This document shows positions 1-9,624 of a stretch of 64,000 nucleotides of DNA, one piece after another. This stretch comes from Gammaproteobacteria bacterium (GTDB lineage: Bacteria > Pseudomonadota > Gammaproteobacteria > Pseudomonadales > Azotimanducaceae). The notes under the pieces were generated by a model. The model was not told where the DNA came from and made no database searches. It saw nothing but the letters and a program-made list of their open reading frames with translations. Within the stretch, counting starts at the first letter, position 1; each line of letters begins with the position of its first letter. The position numbers and the translations under genes are program-made. Location of the stretch: NCBI GenBank assembly GCA_009840545.1, contig VXNM01000008.1, positions 192,339-256,338 of the forward strand, in the 5' to 3' direction.

Positions 1-2003
1 ATTGATGAAATTGAGAGGCAATTTCGGCAGAGAAGCGGCACGCTATTTGCCGGTGACCCGGAATCTCTTCTTGGAATGGCCAAGAGACCTCTCGAGCGTC
101 TCGCAGTTCTCAACGATGCAACGCTTGCCGACATCGCGGCCGCTCGCAACGCTTCCAAAGAAGCACGTAGTGCTATCGCGCAAACTGAGCACCTTTGTGA
201 TTTGATCACCGCACAACCCATATCCGATGACCCAACGGTTATAGAGTTTCCATTTGAAGAATGGGAGCACCGTGTAGCAGAGTTGGAAACAACAGATGCG
301 GCTGCTAAGGCAAGAAAAGCTTTGAGGGGCATGCATACTCTGCATTTTCCTGTGATTTTCCCAGAAGTATTCTTGCGACCGCGATCAGGATTCGACGTAA
401 TCCTAGGCAATCCGCCTTGGGAAAAAGTTAAGGTCGAGGAACATACATTCTGGGCTCGCCACTCTCCAGGATTAAGAGGACTCTCCCAAAACGATCAAGA
501 AGCAGAAAAAATCCGTTTAAGAAGTGAACGGCCGGATCTCTCGAAACTGTATCAGGCTGAAAAAGCAGAAATGGAGCTGACGCGTAAGGTGCTTGTGAGT
601 AGTAGTTACCCTGGAATGGGGACCGGAGACCCAGACCTATATAAGGCCTTTTGCTGGCGCTTCTGGCATCTAGCGGCACAAGATGGCGGTCGAATTGGAG
701 TCGTGTTACCAAGAAGTGCTCTTGCGGCAAAAGGCTCTGCAAATTTTAGAAAAGCAATGTATAAACAGTCAGAAAGCGTTGAACTCACAATGTTGCTCAA
801 CAACAAACGGTGGGTATTCCCCGAAGTGCATCCTCAGTATTCCGTAGGACTCGTGGCCATCACACGAGGAACACCTCGGAAAAATTCCATTCATCTTCTC
901 GGCCCTTTTACATCTGCTGAATCGTTTCTGCAAGGCATCAGAATCCCCGCTGAGTCATTCAACTACGAGGAAGTGTTGAAATGGAATGATTCTGCGTCGC
1001 TTCCACTCTTGCCTGATCCAGACTCTGTAGCAGTTTTTGCACAGCTACGAAAAGCCCCACGCCTTGACCTGAGCGACGCTGAGTCCACGGGCGGGGGGGG
1101 GGTAGGAGTGTGGCGTGTTCGACCCGACCGCGAAATGGATGCTACGCTACAAAAGTCGTTTATGGAGTTCAACCTGCCCAACAAGCATGGCGAGCAAGAC
1201 CTGTCAGTGAACTCCACGCAACAGCGCAAAAGAACCTCGTGACATTTGTAAGGAACAATCTCGCAGATGGCCTTTGGCCAGTGTACAAGGGGGAATCCTT
1301 TGACATCTGGAACCCTGATACTGGAACCTACTACGCTTGGGCGGACCCAGCCCCAGTACTTGAATGGCTTCAGAACAAGCGACTAAAGTCGGGAAAGAGC
1401 CAAAGGAATAGTCCGCACAGGGAGTTTAGTATCGACTACTTAAACGACGAATCCAATCTACCGTGTCATGCGCCCAGAATTGCGTTTCGAGACGTTACAA
1501 ACAGAACCAATCGCCGAACGATAATCGCGTGTCTCATACCTCCCAAAGTGTTCATTTCTCATACGGCACCCTACTTCATGTGGCCAAAGGGCGACGAATT
1601 TGATCAAGCCTATCTGCTTGGCGTGCTTTGTTCCATCCCATTGGATTGGTACTCTCGACGCTTCGTTGAGACACATGTGACCTTTTTCACCATTAATCCA
1701 TTTCCCGTACCTCGCCCAGAACGTGAAGATCCAAGATGGCAGCGAGTTGTAGAGCTTGCTGGTCGCCTCGCATGCCCAGATCAACGATTTGCCACCTGGG
1801 CATGCGCAGTTGGGGTCGAATGCGGTCCAATTCCTGATGATGAAAAAGAGGATGCAATTTGTGAACTTGATGCAGTGGTTGCATCTCTATATGGTCTCGA
1901 CGAAGCGCAACTGATCCATGTTTTCGAAACGTTTCACGAGAATTGGGACTTCCATGACCGGCTCAAGTGCGTTCGACAGCACTTTCGAAATTGGAAAAGC
2001 TAA
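1..2003 (+). pseudogene. Eco57I-like N6-adenine DNA methyltransferase / type II restriction enzyme, C-terminal part, frame broken
   Basis: This is the 3' part of a gene that begins left of the window, since the first frame is open from base 1. The amino-methyltransferase motif NPPW lies at 409-420, preceded by a GFDVILG context typical of Eco57I/PglX-like adenine methylases. The first frame runs to a stop at 1240-1242. The rest of the protein (WPVYKGESFDIWNPDTG, YYAWADP, then a conserved C-terminal target-recognition-like region) is in another frame that is open from about 1103 to 2003. A run of ten G at 1093-1102 lies between them, and one extra G would join the halves into a single reading frame. 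The exact crossover is uncertain because the first frame also reads plausibly to about 1170. It may be a slipped phase-variable gene, a true pseudogene or a sequence error. The stop overlaps the next start (TAATG), so it heads the operon seen here. Confidence 0.8.
1093..1102. repeat. Homopolymer run of ten G inside the methyltransferase gene
   Basis: Ten consecutive G bases lie at the point where the methyltransferase reading frame is lost. It is the longest single-base run I noticed in the window. Runs of this kind slip during replication and are a known switch in phase-variable restriction-modification genes. An eleven-G version would read through to the stop at 2003. Confidence 0.9.
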
Positions 2004-3148
2004 TGCTACGGGTTGAAGTCAAACCAGAGTTGTTGCGTTGGGGCCGAGAACGAGCTGGTATGCAAATTGACGCACTGATTAACCGATTTCCAAAATATGC
2101 AGAATGGGAATCGGGAAATGCACAGCCAACTCTTAAACAGCTGGAGAAGCTTGCTAGCACGGTGCATGCTCCAATCGGCTACTTCTTCCTTCCCGAGCCA
2201 CTTGAGGAGCCCCTTCCAATCCCTGACTTTCGAACTATTGAGAACAAACCGCTAAAACGCCCCAGTCTAGAGCTGTTGGATACCATCGACCTATGCCAGC
2301 GGAGACAAGACTGGTATCGAGAGTTTGCTCTGAGGGAAGGGGACGGTCCAGTTTCACATGTCGGATCCGCCAGTCTCGGCAACGATGTCGAGGCTGTCGC
2401 AGCAGCTATTCGAACAGCAATTAGCCTCGATTTAGAGGAACGCAGGTCTCTCTCAACCTGGACGGACGCGCTGCGCCGATTCATCGAGAATGTAGACACG
2501 CTTGGTGTGCTAGTCATGCTATCTGGAATCGTTGGCAATAACACGCATCGTAAACTCGATCCTGCGGAATTTCGAGGTTTCGCCTTGGCAGACGATCTTG
2601 CTCCGCTTGTATTCATCAATGGTGCTGACACAAAGGCTGCGCAAATGTTCACTTTGGCGCATGAGCTGGCACATCTTTGGCTTGGAGAATCTGCTCTATC
2701 AGATTCAACTCCTGATTCTGTACAGGAACGTGAAATTGAACGATGGTGCAACAAGGTCGCCGCCGAGCTTCTTGTACCGATTTCCAGCTTGCGATTGGAG
2801 TACGAGAGAGAAGAGAAACTGACCAAATCAGCAGCTCGACTAGCACGCCGCTTCAAAGTCAGCACTCTAGTTATTCTTCGGCGAATTTATGATGCTGGTG
2901 AAATAAGTTGGGATGACTTTCGACATGCATACGATGCCGAATTGGAGAATCTGAAAGCAAGAACGAAAGGCAGCGGCGGCAACTTTTACCCCACACAGTC
3001 TATTCGAACCGGAAAGCGATTCGCTAGCGCGATTGTTATGAGTACGTTGGAGGGACGTACCAGTTTCACAGAGTCGTCTCAGCTCCTCGGCATCAAGAAG
3101 GCGAAGACTTTCGACTCGCTTGCACTATTCTTGGGCATCACCCGCTGA
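2003..3148 (+). CDS. HTH (XRE-like) plus ImmA/IrrE-family metallopeptidase
   Basis: The 381-residue protein has an N-terminal helix-turn-helix-like region (about residues 8-60, with WESGNAQPTLKQLEKLA) and a central ImmA/IrrE (DUF955) zinc peptidase domain. Its HELAH motif lies near residue 220 in the context TLAHELAHLWLG. The start at 2003 is preferred because ATG overlaps the previous stop as TAATG; an in-frame ATG at 1967 would lie inside the preceding gene. Family members act as repressor-proteases or as antitoxins paired with a downstream toxin. Here the next gene, overlapping by one base, is DUF4411, a known partner, so an antitoxin or regulatory role is the likely one. The C-terminal region (about 300-381) is typical of antitoxin members of the family. 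Confidence 0.88.
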   Translation: MLRVEVKPELLRWGRERAGMQIDALINRFPKYAEWESGNAQPTLKQLEKLASTVHAPIGYFFLPEPLEEPLPIPDFRTIENKPLKRPSLELLDTIDLCQRRQDWYREFALREGDGPVSHVGSASLGNDVEAVAAAIRTAISLDLEERRSLSTWTDALRRFIENVDTLGVLVMLSGIVGNNTHRKLDPAEFRGFALADDLAPLVFINGADTKAAQMFTLAHELAHLWLGESALSDSTPDSVQEREIERWCNKVAAELLVPISSLRLEYEREEKLTKSAARLARRFKVSTLVILRRIYDAGEISWDDFRHAYDAELENLKARTKGSGGNFYPTQSIRTGKRFASAIVMSTLEGRTSFTESSQLLGIKKAKTFDSLALFLGITR

Positions 3149-3639
3149 TGGCTTATCTCCTCGACGCTGATGTGCTCATCAGGGCGAAGAGGATGCACTA
3201 CAGATTCACGTTTTGTCCAGCGTTTTGGGATTGGTTGGAAGCTGCACACGATAAGGGCAAAGTCTTCAGCGTCGAAAGTATCGGTAACCAACTGATCGCT
3301 GGAGACGACGAACTATCTTACTGGGCAAGAGAGCAAGGATCCGACTTTTTTAGATCACCGGGTAGGGCTACCATTGGGGCGTTGGATCAAGTCTCGGCTT
3401 GGGTGCAGTCTCAATCATACGAAGCTCCGGCCATTAGATCGTTCATGCAAGACCCCGACTATTGGTTGGTGGCAGAAGCAGTTGCGGGTGAACATATCGT
3501 GGTTACTCACGAAGTTAGATCAACCTCAGTTAAGCGAATCAAGATTCCAAACGTCTGCGATGGGTCAGGAATCGACTGTATAACGCCATTCGAAATGCTT
3601 CATGATGAGAAAGCGAGGTTTGTTCTCGAACGGCCATGA
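3148..3639 (+). CDS. DUF4411 family PIN-like protein, probable toxin
   Basis: The 163-residue protein starts with YLLDADVLIRAK, which fits DUF4411 (usually YLLDAN.FI.AK), followed by the family-typical FCPAFWDWL. DUF4411 proteins resemble PIN-domain ribonucleases: Asp6 and Asp8 would be metal ligands, with further acidic residues later (Asp108 region, VTHEVRS stretch). They are habitually encoded directly after an HTH-ImmA/IrrE gene, exactly as here. ATG overlaps the upstream TGA by one base (TGATG), and the downstream helicase gene overlaps by four (ATGA), so all are probably translated together. RNase toxin activity is inferred from the family; no such activity has been shown for this sequence. 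Confidence 0.8.
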   Translation: MAYLLDADVLIRAKRMHYRFTFCPAFWDWLEAAHDKGKVFSVESIGNQLIAGDDELSYWAREQGSDFFRSPGRATIGALDQVSAWVQSQSYEAPAIRSFMQDPDYWLVAEAVAGEHIVVTHEVRSTSVKRIKIPNVCDGSGIDCITPFEMLHDEKARFVLERP

Positions 3640-6600
3640 CGAACAGACCTGACTTTATAGATAACCGGGATGGCAACACCCTAGCCCAAGCTCTGAAGGC
3701 CATTTTGAGTTCTGGTGTCAACGACACATCGTTTATTGATGGGCCCCTTAGTGATGTCGTTAGGATTTCCACCGCGTTTTTCAGTCCAGCTGGATTTGCG
3801 CATATAGCAGACCAACTCCGCTTCATACCGGAAGTGCGACTATTGCTCGGCGCAGATCCTGCGACAAAACTCAACGTAGAGCAAAAAAGGTTGGATGAAA
3901 CACCAGAAAGCTACAGGACGAGGCGTATAAGAGCGGGACTAGGTCGAATGGACGACGAACTTCGTCGTGAACGGGACAGCATTCCATTTATGCGATCAAG
4001 CATTCTTGCGTTAAACAAACTTATCGCAGCCTTGCGCGCAGGCAATATGGAAGTACGACGGTACGAGAAAGCCTTCCTGCATGCTAAGGCCTACCTAGTA
4101 GCTTCAAACGACAATTCCAGAGATACCAAGGATGGGGTCATTATCGGCTCGTCCAACCTAACAGGTGCTGGACTTACAGATAACTTGGAGTTGAATCTTG
4201 GGTGCTATGAGGATTCCGTCGTTGAACAGGCAACGGTATGGTTCGATGATCTGTGGGAAGAGGCTGTGCCATACGAATTGTCTGTAGTGTTCGAGGATGT
4301 GTTGAGGCCGCGGATGCCTTGGCAAATCTTTGTGCGTGTCCTCTGGCAACTCTACGGCCAAGAGGTAGATGGGGACTCGGAAGTCGACCAAAACCTTCCA
4401 CTGACAAGCTTTCAAAAGCACGGAGTAGCTCGTGCAATGAGGTTGTTAGGTGAATTGGGTGGTGCCATCGTTGCTGACGAGGTTGGGCTCGGAAAGACTT
4501 TTATCGCCGGGGAGATTCTTCAGTACTACACGGAAAAACGCCAGCGTGTGTTATTGATCTGTCCAGCAGCGCTTCGAGATAGCACTTGGAAACGGTTTCT
4601 CACCAAATATCAGTTGTTCGTTGAGTGCTTATCCTTTGAACAATTAGCAAATGACAAGCAACTAAGGGACAAGCAAAGACCCAATGCAGATCAAGACCAC
4701 CTTCAACGTGACCTGAACGAATACCAACTGATAATCGTTGACGAAGCCCACAATTACCGGAACCCCGACGCTCCGACTCGTGCGGCAGCACTGCGGCGCC
4801 TCATGTATGGGCGCCATCGTGATTTGCTTCTGCTTACTGCAACTCCAGTCAATAACTCACTATGGGATCTCTACCATCTAATCAGGTATTTTTTGAGACA
4901 GGACACGAGCTTAGCTGACCGTGGAGTCGTTTCGATGCGCAAGCGGTTTGAATTGGCTATGCGAGAAGATCCGTCTAGCCTAAATCCGGACACACTCTAT
5001 CCCATTATCGACGCGACAACTGTGAAGAGGACGCGCCAGTTTGTGAAGAAACACTACGCGAACGACACGATCGAGGGTGAGGATGGCGTACCACAGCCGA
5101 TTGTGTTCCCCCAGCCGAACGCTTTGAGTGTTCGCTACAAATTAGATGATCTTCTTCCTGGGTTCTTCGACAAGTTGGAGCAGGCACTCGACCCAGATAG
5201 CAACGAAGCCCTAGTCTTTGCACGCTACATGCCCGACGTATATCTATTGGATAGTCAAGAACCAGAAGACACTGCTCGAGGGCGCGCCGTGAGCGGACTA
5301 TTGCGGTCTGGACTCTTGAAGCGATTCGAATCGTCTGTCTACGCTTTCCGCTGCACAGTTGAAAAGATGGTTCAACAGCACAGCATATTTCTCAATGCAC
5401 TCGATTCAGGTAAGGTTGTTACTACTGCCTTTATGAGTGAACTGTCGGCCAATGATGAAACGGACTTTGAAGATCTTCTCGCCGAATCGGGTCACAGCTC
5501 GGATGCGAATCTTTATGACATCAAAAGGCTCAAAGCCCACGTGCTTCAGGACCGATCGTTGTTGCGCCAACTATACAACCAAGCAGCAACAATTGGACCC
5601 GACCGAGATCCAAAGCTAAAAGTGCTCGCCAGCACGTTGGTTGAGATCGCAGAAAACGCAAAACGCGAGGGGATAAGCTCTATAGATGAAAGTCAGAAAC
5701 GCAAGGTGATTGTGTTTTCGTTTTTCGAAGATACGGTCTTGTGGATTTATGAATTCCTAAAGCAAGAAATTGAAAACCAACCAGCATTGTGTCCTTTCAA
5801 AAATCGCATCGAGGTTGTCAGTGGATCTAACGAGCTGGGAGAGGTATCACGACCAAAGGCAATATTGGGCTTTGCACCAAGATCAATGGGAGCACCCAGT
5901 GGCCAAGATGATGATCTCTACGACCTTCTGATTGCCACTGATGTACTAGCTGAGGGAGTTAATCTCCAACAATGTCGAAATATCGTAAATTTCGATATGC
6001 CCTGGAATCCAATGCGACTAGTCCAAAGACACGGTCGCATCGACCGAATCGGTAGCCCGCATAATCGAGTGTTCTTGCGAACCATATTCCCTGAAGATCG
6101 ACTAGACGAGTTGCTCAATCTTGAACAACGAATCTTGGACAAGCTGGCAATGGCAGCTGCGAGTGTTGGAGTTGCAGCACCAATTGAAGGCGCAGCCCAT
6201 GGAACGCAGGTGTTTACCGAGACCCGTGAGGAGATCGAGAAGCTTCTATCTGAGAATGAGTCTTTATACGAGCGTGGTGCTACCGTAGGCGCTGCACAAA
6301 CTGGAGAAGAGTATCGTCAAACTCTACGTAAGGCACTCCAAGAAGATCGTGAGAAGATTGTGAGTCTGCCTTGGAATGCGGGTTCGGGAATGATCAAAGG
6401 AACTCGTCGAGGCGTTTTCTTTTGTGCGGTAGTTGGAAGAGACAGTGAATTTGAGAGAACATACTTACGATTCGTATCCTCGGACTGCCACTGGAAACCC
6501 GAGCTCGTTGACGGTTCGATTGAGCGAGAATTGGGTACGTGCTTGCGTCTAATCGAGTGCGAACCTGAAACACCTCTTTGGTACCCAGACTTTCTTCAAG

Positions 6601-7016
6601 AATGTGTGTTTGATTTTTGGGATGCGGCAAGAGAGGACATCTTGTGGGACTGGATGAGGGAAACCGACCCATTAAATCTACAACCAACTGTTCGACCACT
6701 CAATCTTCGTGTCGCTGAGTTTATTCGGGAAAACTCACCGCCAAAAATATCCCAGGATCGATTGACAAACGCACTGAACATACTAGAGTCTCCGTGGCCT
6801 CGGAGAGACGAAATTTTGCTGCGAAGCAGATTCAACGACAGTGAACAACAGGGAACTGCTCTTTCTCACGAGCTTGTCGATTGGATTATTGAAACTGGAC
6901 TAGAACCTGCAATACCACCTCCGCCACTTCCTCCAATTGAACTAGACGACATTGAACTGCTTTGTTGGATGGGGATTGAAACTGGCACTGAATCAGACGG
7001 ACGTTGTCCTAAGTGA
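3636..7016 (+). CDS. Phospholipase D-like nuclease domain fused to SNF2-type helicase
   Basis: This is a 1126-residue fusion. The N-terminal third carries a PLD-family half site (HAK near residue 148, then GSSNLTGAGL and a Glu-containing LELN), the fold of nucleases such as BfiI and the DrmC-type proteins. From about residue 255 it is an SF2/SNF2 helicase: Walker A ADEVGLGKT near 280, DEAH near 367, TATPV near 403, and C-terminal motifs LIATDVLAEGVNL and QRHGRIDRIG near 770-803. A further 300-residue C-terminal region has no motif I recognise. Only one HxK half is seen, so the nuclease would need to dimerise. It is the last gene of the overlapping four-gene unit (ATGA with DUF4411). A role in DNA translocation and cleavage for defence is inferred from domain content and neighbours. 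Confidence 0.88.
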   Translation: MTNRPDFIDNRDGNTLAQALKAILSSGVNDTSFIDGPLSDVVRISTAFFSPAGFAHIADQLRFIPEVRLLLGADPATKLNVEQKRLDETPESYRTRRIRAGLGRMDDELRRERDSIPFMRSSILALNKLIAALRAGNMEVRRYEKAFLHAKAYLVASNDNSRDTKDGVIIGSSNLTGAGLTDNLELNLGCYEDSVVEQATVWFDDLWEEAVPYELSVVFEDVLRPRMPWQIFVRVLWQLYGQEVDGDSEVDQNLPLTSFQKHGVARAMRLLGELGGAIVADEVGLGKTFIAGEILQYYTEKRQRVLLICPAALRDSTWKRFLTKYQLFVECLSFEQLANDKQLRDKQRPNADQDHLQRDLNEYQLIIVDEAHNYRNPDAPTRAAALRRLMYGRHRDLLLLTATPVNNSLWDLYHLIRYFLRQDTSLADRGVVSMRKRFELAMREDPSSLNPDTLYPIIDATTVKRTRQFVKKHYANDTIEGEDGVPQPIVFPQPNALSVRYKLDDLLPGFFDKLEQALDPDSNEALVFARYMPDVYLLDSQEPEDTARGRAVSGLLRSGLLKRFESSVYAFRCTVEKMVQQHSIFLNALDSGKVVTTAFMSELSANDETDFEDLLAESGHSSDANLYDIKRLKAHVLQDRSLLRQLYNQAATIGPDRDPKLKVLASTLVEIAENAKREGISSIDESQKRKVIVFSFFEDTVLWIYEFLKQEIENQPALCPFKNRIEVVSGSNELGEVSRPKAILGFAPRSMGAPSGQDDDLYDLLIATDVLAEGVNLQQCRNIVNFDMPWNPMRLVQRHGRIDRIGSPHNRVFLRTIFPEDRLDELLNLEQRILDKLAMAAASVGVAAPIEGAAHGTQVFTETREEIEKLLSENESLYERGATVGAAQTGEEYRQTLRKALQEDREKIVSLPWNAGSGMIKGTRRGVFFCAVVGRDSEFERTYLRFVSSDCHWKPELVDGSIERELGTCLRLIECEPETPLWYPDFLQECVFDFWDAAREDILWDWMRETDPLNLQPTVRPLNLRVAEFIRENSPPKISQDRLTNALNILESPWPRRDEILLRSRFNDSEQQGTALSHELVDWIIETGLEPAIPPPPLPPIELDDIELLCWMGIETGTESDGRCPK

Positions 7017-7221
7017 TGTTCAAGCCAATCATCATCTGAACACTTTGGTACTTGAGACACATTGTGCAGTAATGATTCGGATGTCCAATTTGAGCCCCGA
7101 AATACTCTTTCGCTCTCCGAATACTCATCCTGTTGGTCTAGGAATCAGCCTAGGACTTCGAACTGGGAACGACCCACACTGTTTACCTCTAAAATGATAG
7201 GTGATAGGTAACACTTAACGT

Positions 7222-7500
7222 GTGATACTCAGCTTTCGCCATAAGAGTCTCAAGCTATTCTTTGAAGAAGGAGATCGCAGTAAGGTGTAGTCGGAGTACG
7301 TGGACAAGATTGAGCGAATACTCGCTCGCCTCGTGGAATCATCGTCCATCGAACACATGAATATCCCAGGTTTCCGCTTGCATCCCCTTAAGGGAGATTT
7401 TGCAGGACTGTGGGCAGTAGCAGTATCCCGCAACTGGCGGATTGTTTTTCGACTCGAGAACGGTCACGCCAGCCAAGTAGACCTCGTGGACTACCATTAG
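7222..7500 (+). pseudogene. higB: HigB-type (RelE/ParE superfamily) toxin with premature amber stop
   Basis: Reading from GTG 7222 gives a HigB-like N-terminus (ILSFRHKSLKLFFEEGDRSKV). An in-frame TAG at 7288-7290 follows, then the rest of the protein in the same frame. That part includes the signature IPGFRLHPLKGD, WAVAVSRNWRIVF and the C-terminal DLVDYH. Homologues usually have about 92 residues without a break, and this locus would be 92 codons if the TAG were a sense codon (a CAG to TAG change is the simplest cause). Translation from GTG 7300 would give only the last 66 residues, lacking the first helices. It sits directly before higA, the standard toxin-first order. Confidence 0.75.
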
Positions 7501-7518
7501 GAGGCACCAACACCGGCT

Positions 7519-7803
7519 ATGAAGAACCCACCTCATCCGGGCTTATCCGTTAGAAAGGATTGTCTCGACCCAATGAGGTTAAATGTTACGGACGCATCTA
7601 AACTTCTTGGAGTCAGTCGCAAGCGGCTCTCCGACATCGTGAATTGTCATGCAGGAATTTCACCAGAAATGGCGATCAGGCTTGACAAAGCGTTCGGCGG
7701 AGGTGCAGAGACCTGGTTGCGGCTCCAAGCTGCCTATGATCTAGCGCAAGCAATGAAGAAAGAAGGCCAAATCAAAGTAGAAAGATTGCCGTCGCCCATA
7801 TGA
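7519..7803 (+). CDS. higA: HigA-family antitoxin (XRE-type HTH)
   Basis: The 94-residue protein matches the HigA pattern: NPPHPG at the N-terminus, then a helix-turn-helix ([33 protein letters not shown] shape, about residues 24-56), then the family-typical [13 protein letters not shown]. HigA binds the HigB toxin and represses its own promoter. It is intact while the toxin gene upstream carries a stop codon, so it may now be an orphan repressor or antitoxin. ATG 7519 lies 18 bases after the higB stop. Confidence 0.88.
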   Translation: MKNPPHPGLSVRKDCLDPMRLNVTDASKLLGVSRKRLSDIVNCHAGISPEMAIRLDKAFGGGAETWLRLQAAYDLAQAMKKEGQIKVERLPSPI

Positions 7804-7972
7804 GACGATCCACAACTGTGCGGATGACTACCTAGGGTCGGCTCTTTTGTACTTCAATGACACTCCATAAAGCCAATTAGTTCTCGACCCATGGACTTAA
7901 AATACTAATCCGCCAAGAGGCTGAGCAAATGCGGAAGGCTCGATCTCGATTTCTAGCTATGTACCAAATCTC

Positions 7973-9352
7973 GTGAAACTCTTTGTCAAGACATACGGAT
8001 GCCAGATGAATGTCTACGATTCATCTCGCATGACCGAGCTACTGGAAGACACACACGACGCTGAAGTTGTTGATTCCCCAGATAACGCCGATTTGATCCT
8101 CTTAAACACATGCTCCATTCGTGAAAAAGCTCAAGAAAAGGTCTTTCATGAGCTTGGTAGGTACCGTTCTTTGAAGGAGAGCAATTCAGACCTCTTGATT
8201 GGTGTAGGGGGATGTGTGGCATCCCAAGAGGGAGAGCTAATTATTCAGCGCGCTCCGTACGTCGACTTGGTTTTTGGTCCACAAACACTGCATCGGCTTC
8301 CTGAAATGATCGATGAAACCCGTACCAAGAAACGAGCTGTCGTTGACATTCAGTTTCCTGAAATCGAGAAGTTTGATCGTCTTCCCACTCCGAACGCAAG
8401 CGGTGTTTCAGCTTATGTCTCGGTGATGGAGGGATGCAGCAAGTACTGCACGTTTTGTGTTGTGCCCTATACGCGCGGACCTGAAATCAGTCGGCCCGTC
8501 TCCGATGTAATGAGAGAAGTCGTTGCTTTGGTTTCGCAGGGGGTGAGAGAAATCCATTTTCTCGGGCAGAATGTGAATGCATATAGAGGCGAATTCGAAA
8601 GCGGAATTGCCGATTTGGCCGAGCTCATTTACTACACGTCCAAAATTGATGGTGTAGAGAGAATCCGCTTCACTACCTCACATCCAGTGGAGTTCTCGGA
8701 TACCTTGATCGATGCGTATCGATCCATACCTCAATTAGTGAGTCATGTACATTTGCCGGTTCAGTCCGGATCGGATCGAATCCTTGCCATGATGAAGCGA
8801 GGACACACCGTATTGGAGTACAAGTCGAAGATCCGTAGACTGCGAGAGAATCGACCCGATATCGCCCTTTCGTCAGACTTCATTGTGGGATTTCCCGGAG
8901 AGACGGACGAAGACTTCGAGCGGACCCTGTCATTGGTTCGGGAACTCGACTACGACATCTCTTTCAGCTTCATCTACAGTGCCAGACCGGGAACGCCCGC
9001 GGCTTCAATGGTCGATGAATTGTCTGTGGAAGCCAAGAAAGAGCGGCTGAATCGACTACAGACACAGTTGCGCCTCCAATCTGACGCGCACGCGAAAAAC
9101 ATGGTCGGCAGTACGCAGCGGGTATTGGTAACGGGTCCTTCTCAGCGTACTCCCAACGCAATGCAGGGCCGAACTGAGAACAATCGCGTCGTGAATTTTG
9201 AAGCTCCAGAAGATGTTGAACCTCTTGTGGACGTAAAAATTGCGGAAGCTCTTCCAAATTCCCTGAGGGGACGACTTGTTTCTTCAGTTCGAGATCAAGG
9301 ACACTCTCGGTCTCATCCAACTCTTCGATCGATTGCTACCAGTCACGCCTGA
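7973..9352 (+). CDS. miaB: tRNA-2-methylthio-N6-dimethylallyladenosine synthase
   Basis: The 459-residue radical SAM enzyme adds the methylthio group to i6A37 of tRNAs. All three parts are visible: the N-terminal UPF0004 domain with its three cluster cysteines (YGCQMN, NTCSIR, GGCVASQ), the radical SAM motif CSKYCTFC in [16 protein letters not shown] near residue 158, and a C-terminal TRAM-like region ending near NSLRGRLV. The start is GTG at 7973 because the conserved [12 protein letters not shown] begins immediately. About 25 residues after the TRAM domain look unlike the family and approach the duplicated murG fragment, so the 3' end may have been altered by that rearrangement. The ybeZ/ybeY neighbours common downstream of miaB in gammaproteobacteria are absent here. 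Confidence 0.95.
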   Translation: MKLFVKTYGCQMNVYDSSRMTELLEDTHDAEVVDSPDNADLILLNTCSIREKAQEKVFHELGRYRSLKESNSDLLIGVGGCVASQEGELIIQRAPYVDLVFGPQTLHRLPEMIDETRTKKRAVVDIQFPEIEKFDRLPTPNASGVSAYVSVMEGCSKYCTFCVVPYTRGPEISRPVSDVMREVVALVSQGVREIHFLGQNVNAYRGEFESGIADLAELIYYTSKIDGVERIRFTTSHPVEFSDTLIDAYRSIPQLVSHVHLPVQSGSDRILAMMKRGHTVLEYKSKIRRLRENRPDIALSSDFIVGFPGETDEDFERTLSLVRELDYDISFSFIYSARPGTPAASMVDELSVEAKKERLNRLQTQLRLQSDAHAKNMVGSTQRVLVTGPSQRTPNAMQGRTENNRVVNFEAPEDVEPLVDVKIAEALPNSLRGRLVSSVRDQGHSRSHPTLRSIATSHA

Positions 9353-9374
9353 CAATCAAACAACCGACCCTCAA

Positions 9375-9545
9375 TCACTTTGTTGCGCGATCAAGTTCAT
9401 TAACGATCAGCGTGAGACTGTCACGAATTGGAAATTCCTTCATCTTGTGCTTTCTCGAGCCGAGATCGGCACCGAGCAATTCTAGATCTGTTATCAACGA
9501 TTCCTGATCCAGTTTTTCTCGAGGAACAACCAAACTCCATTCTCC
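9375..9545 (-). pseudogene. Duplicated 3' end of the murG-like gene
   Basis: Read leftward, 9545-9375 encodes 56 residues (WSLVVPREKL through FPIRDSLTLIVNELDR, then a stop). They match the last 56 residues of the murG-like gene at 11260-11430 in 42 positions by hand count. Both copies have the same orientation, so they form a direct repeat of about 170 bp flanking 9546-11259. No start or N-terminal domain is attached. The reading frame does stay open to 9965 by chance within the next gene. Confidence 0.85.
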
Positions 9546-9624
9546 CGAATGCGAAGGGAAAAGCGAACGAAGGTTCTGAGGTCCGCACCGTGAGTTTTTC
9601 CTTGTAGATTTAGGGTCAGTTGAA

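Noticed and set aside
2179-2865. Leftward 228-codon frame opposite the ImmA gene
   Set aside because: It is Ser/Arg-rich, shows no motif and is fully antisense to a well-supported gene.
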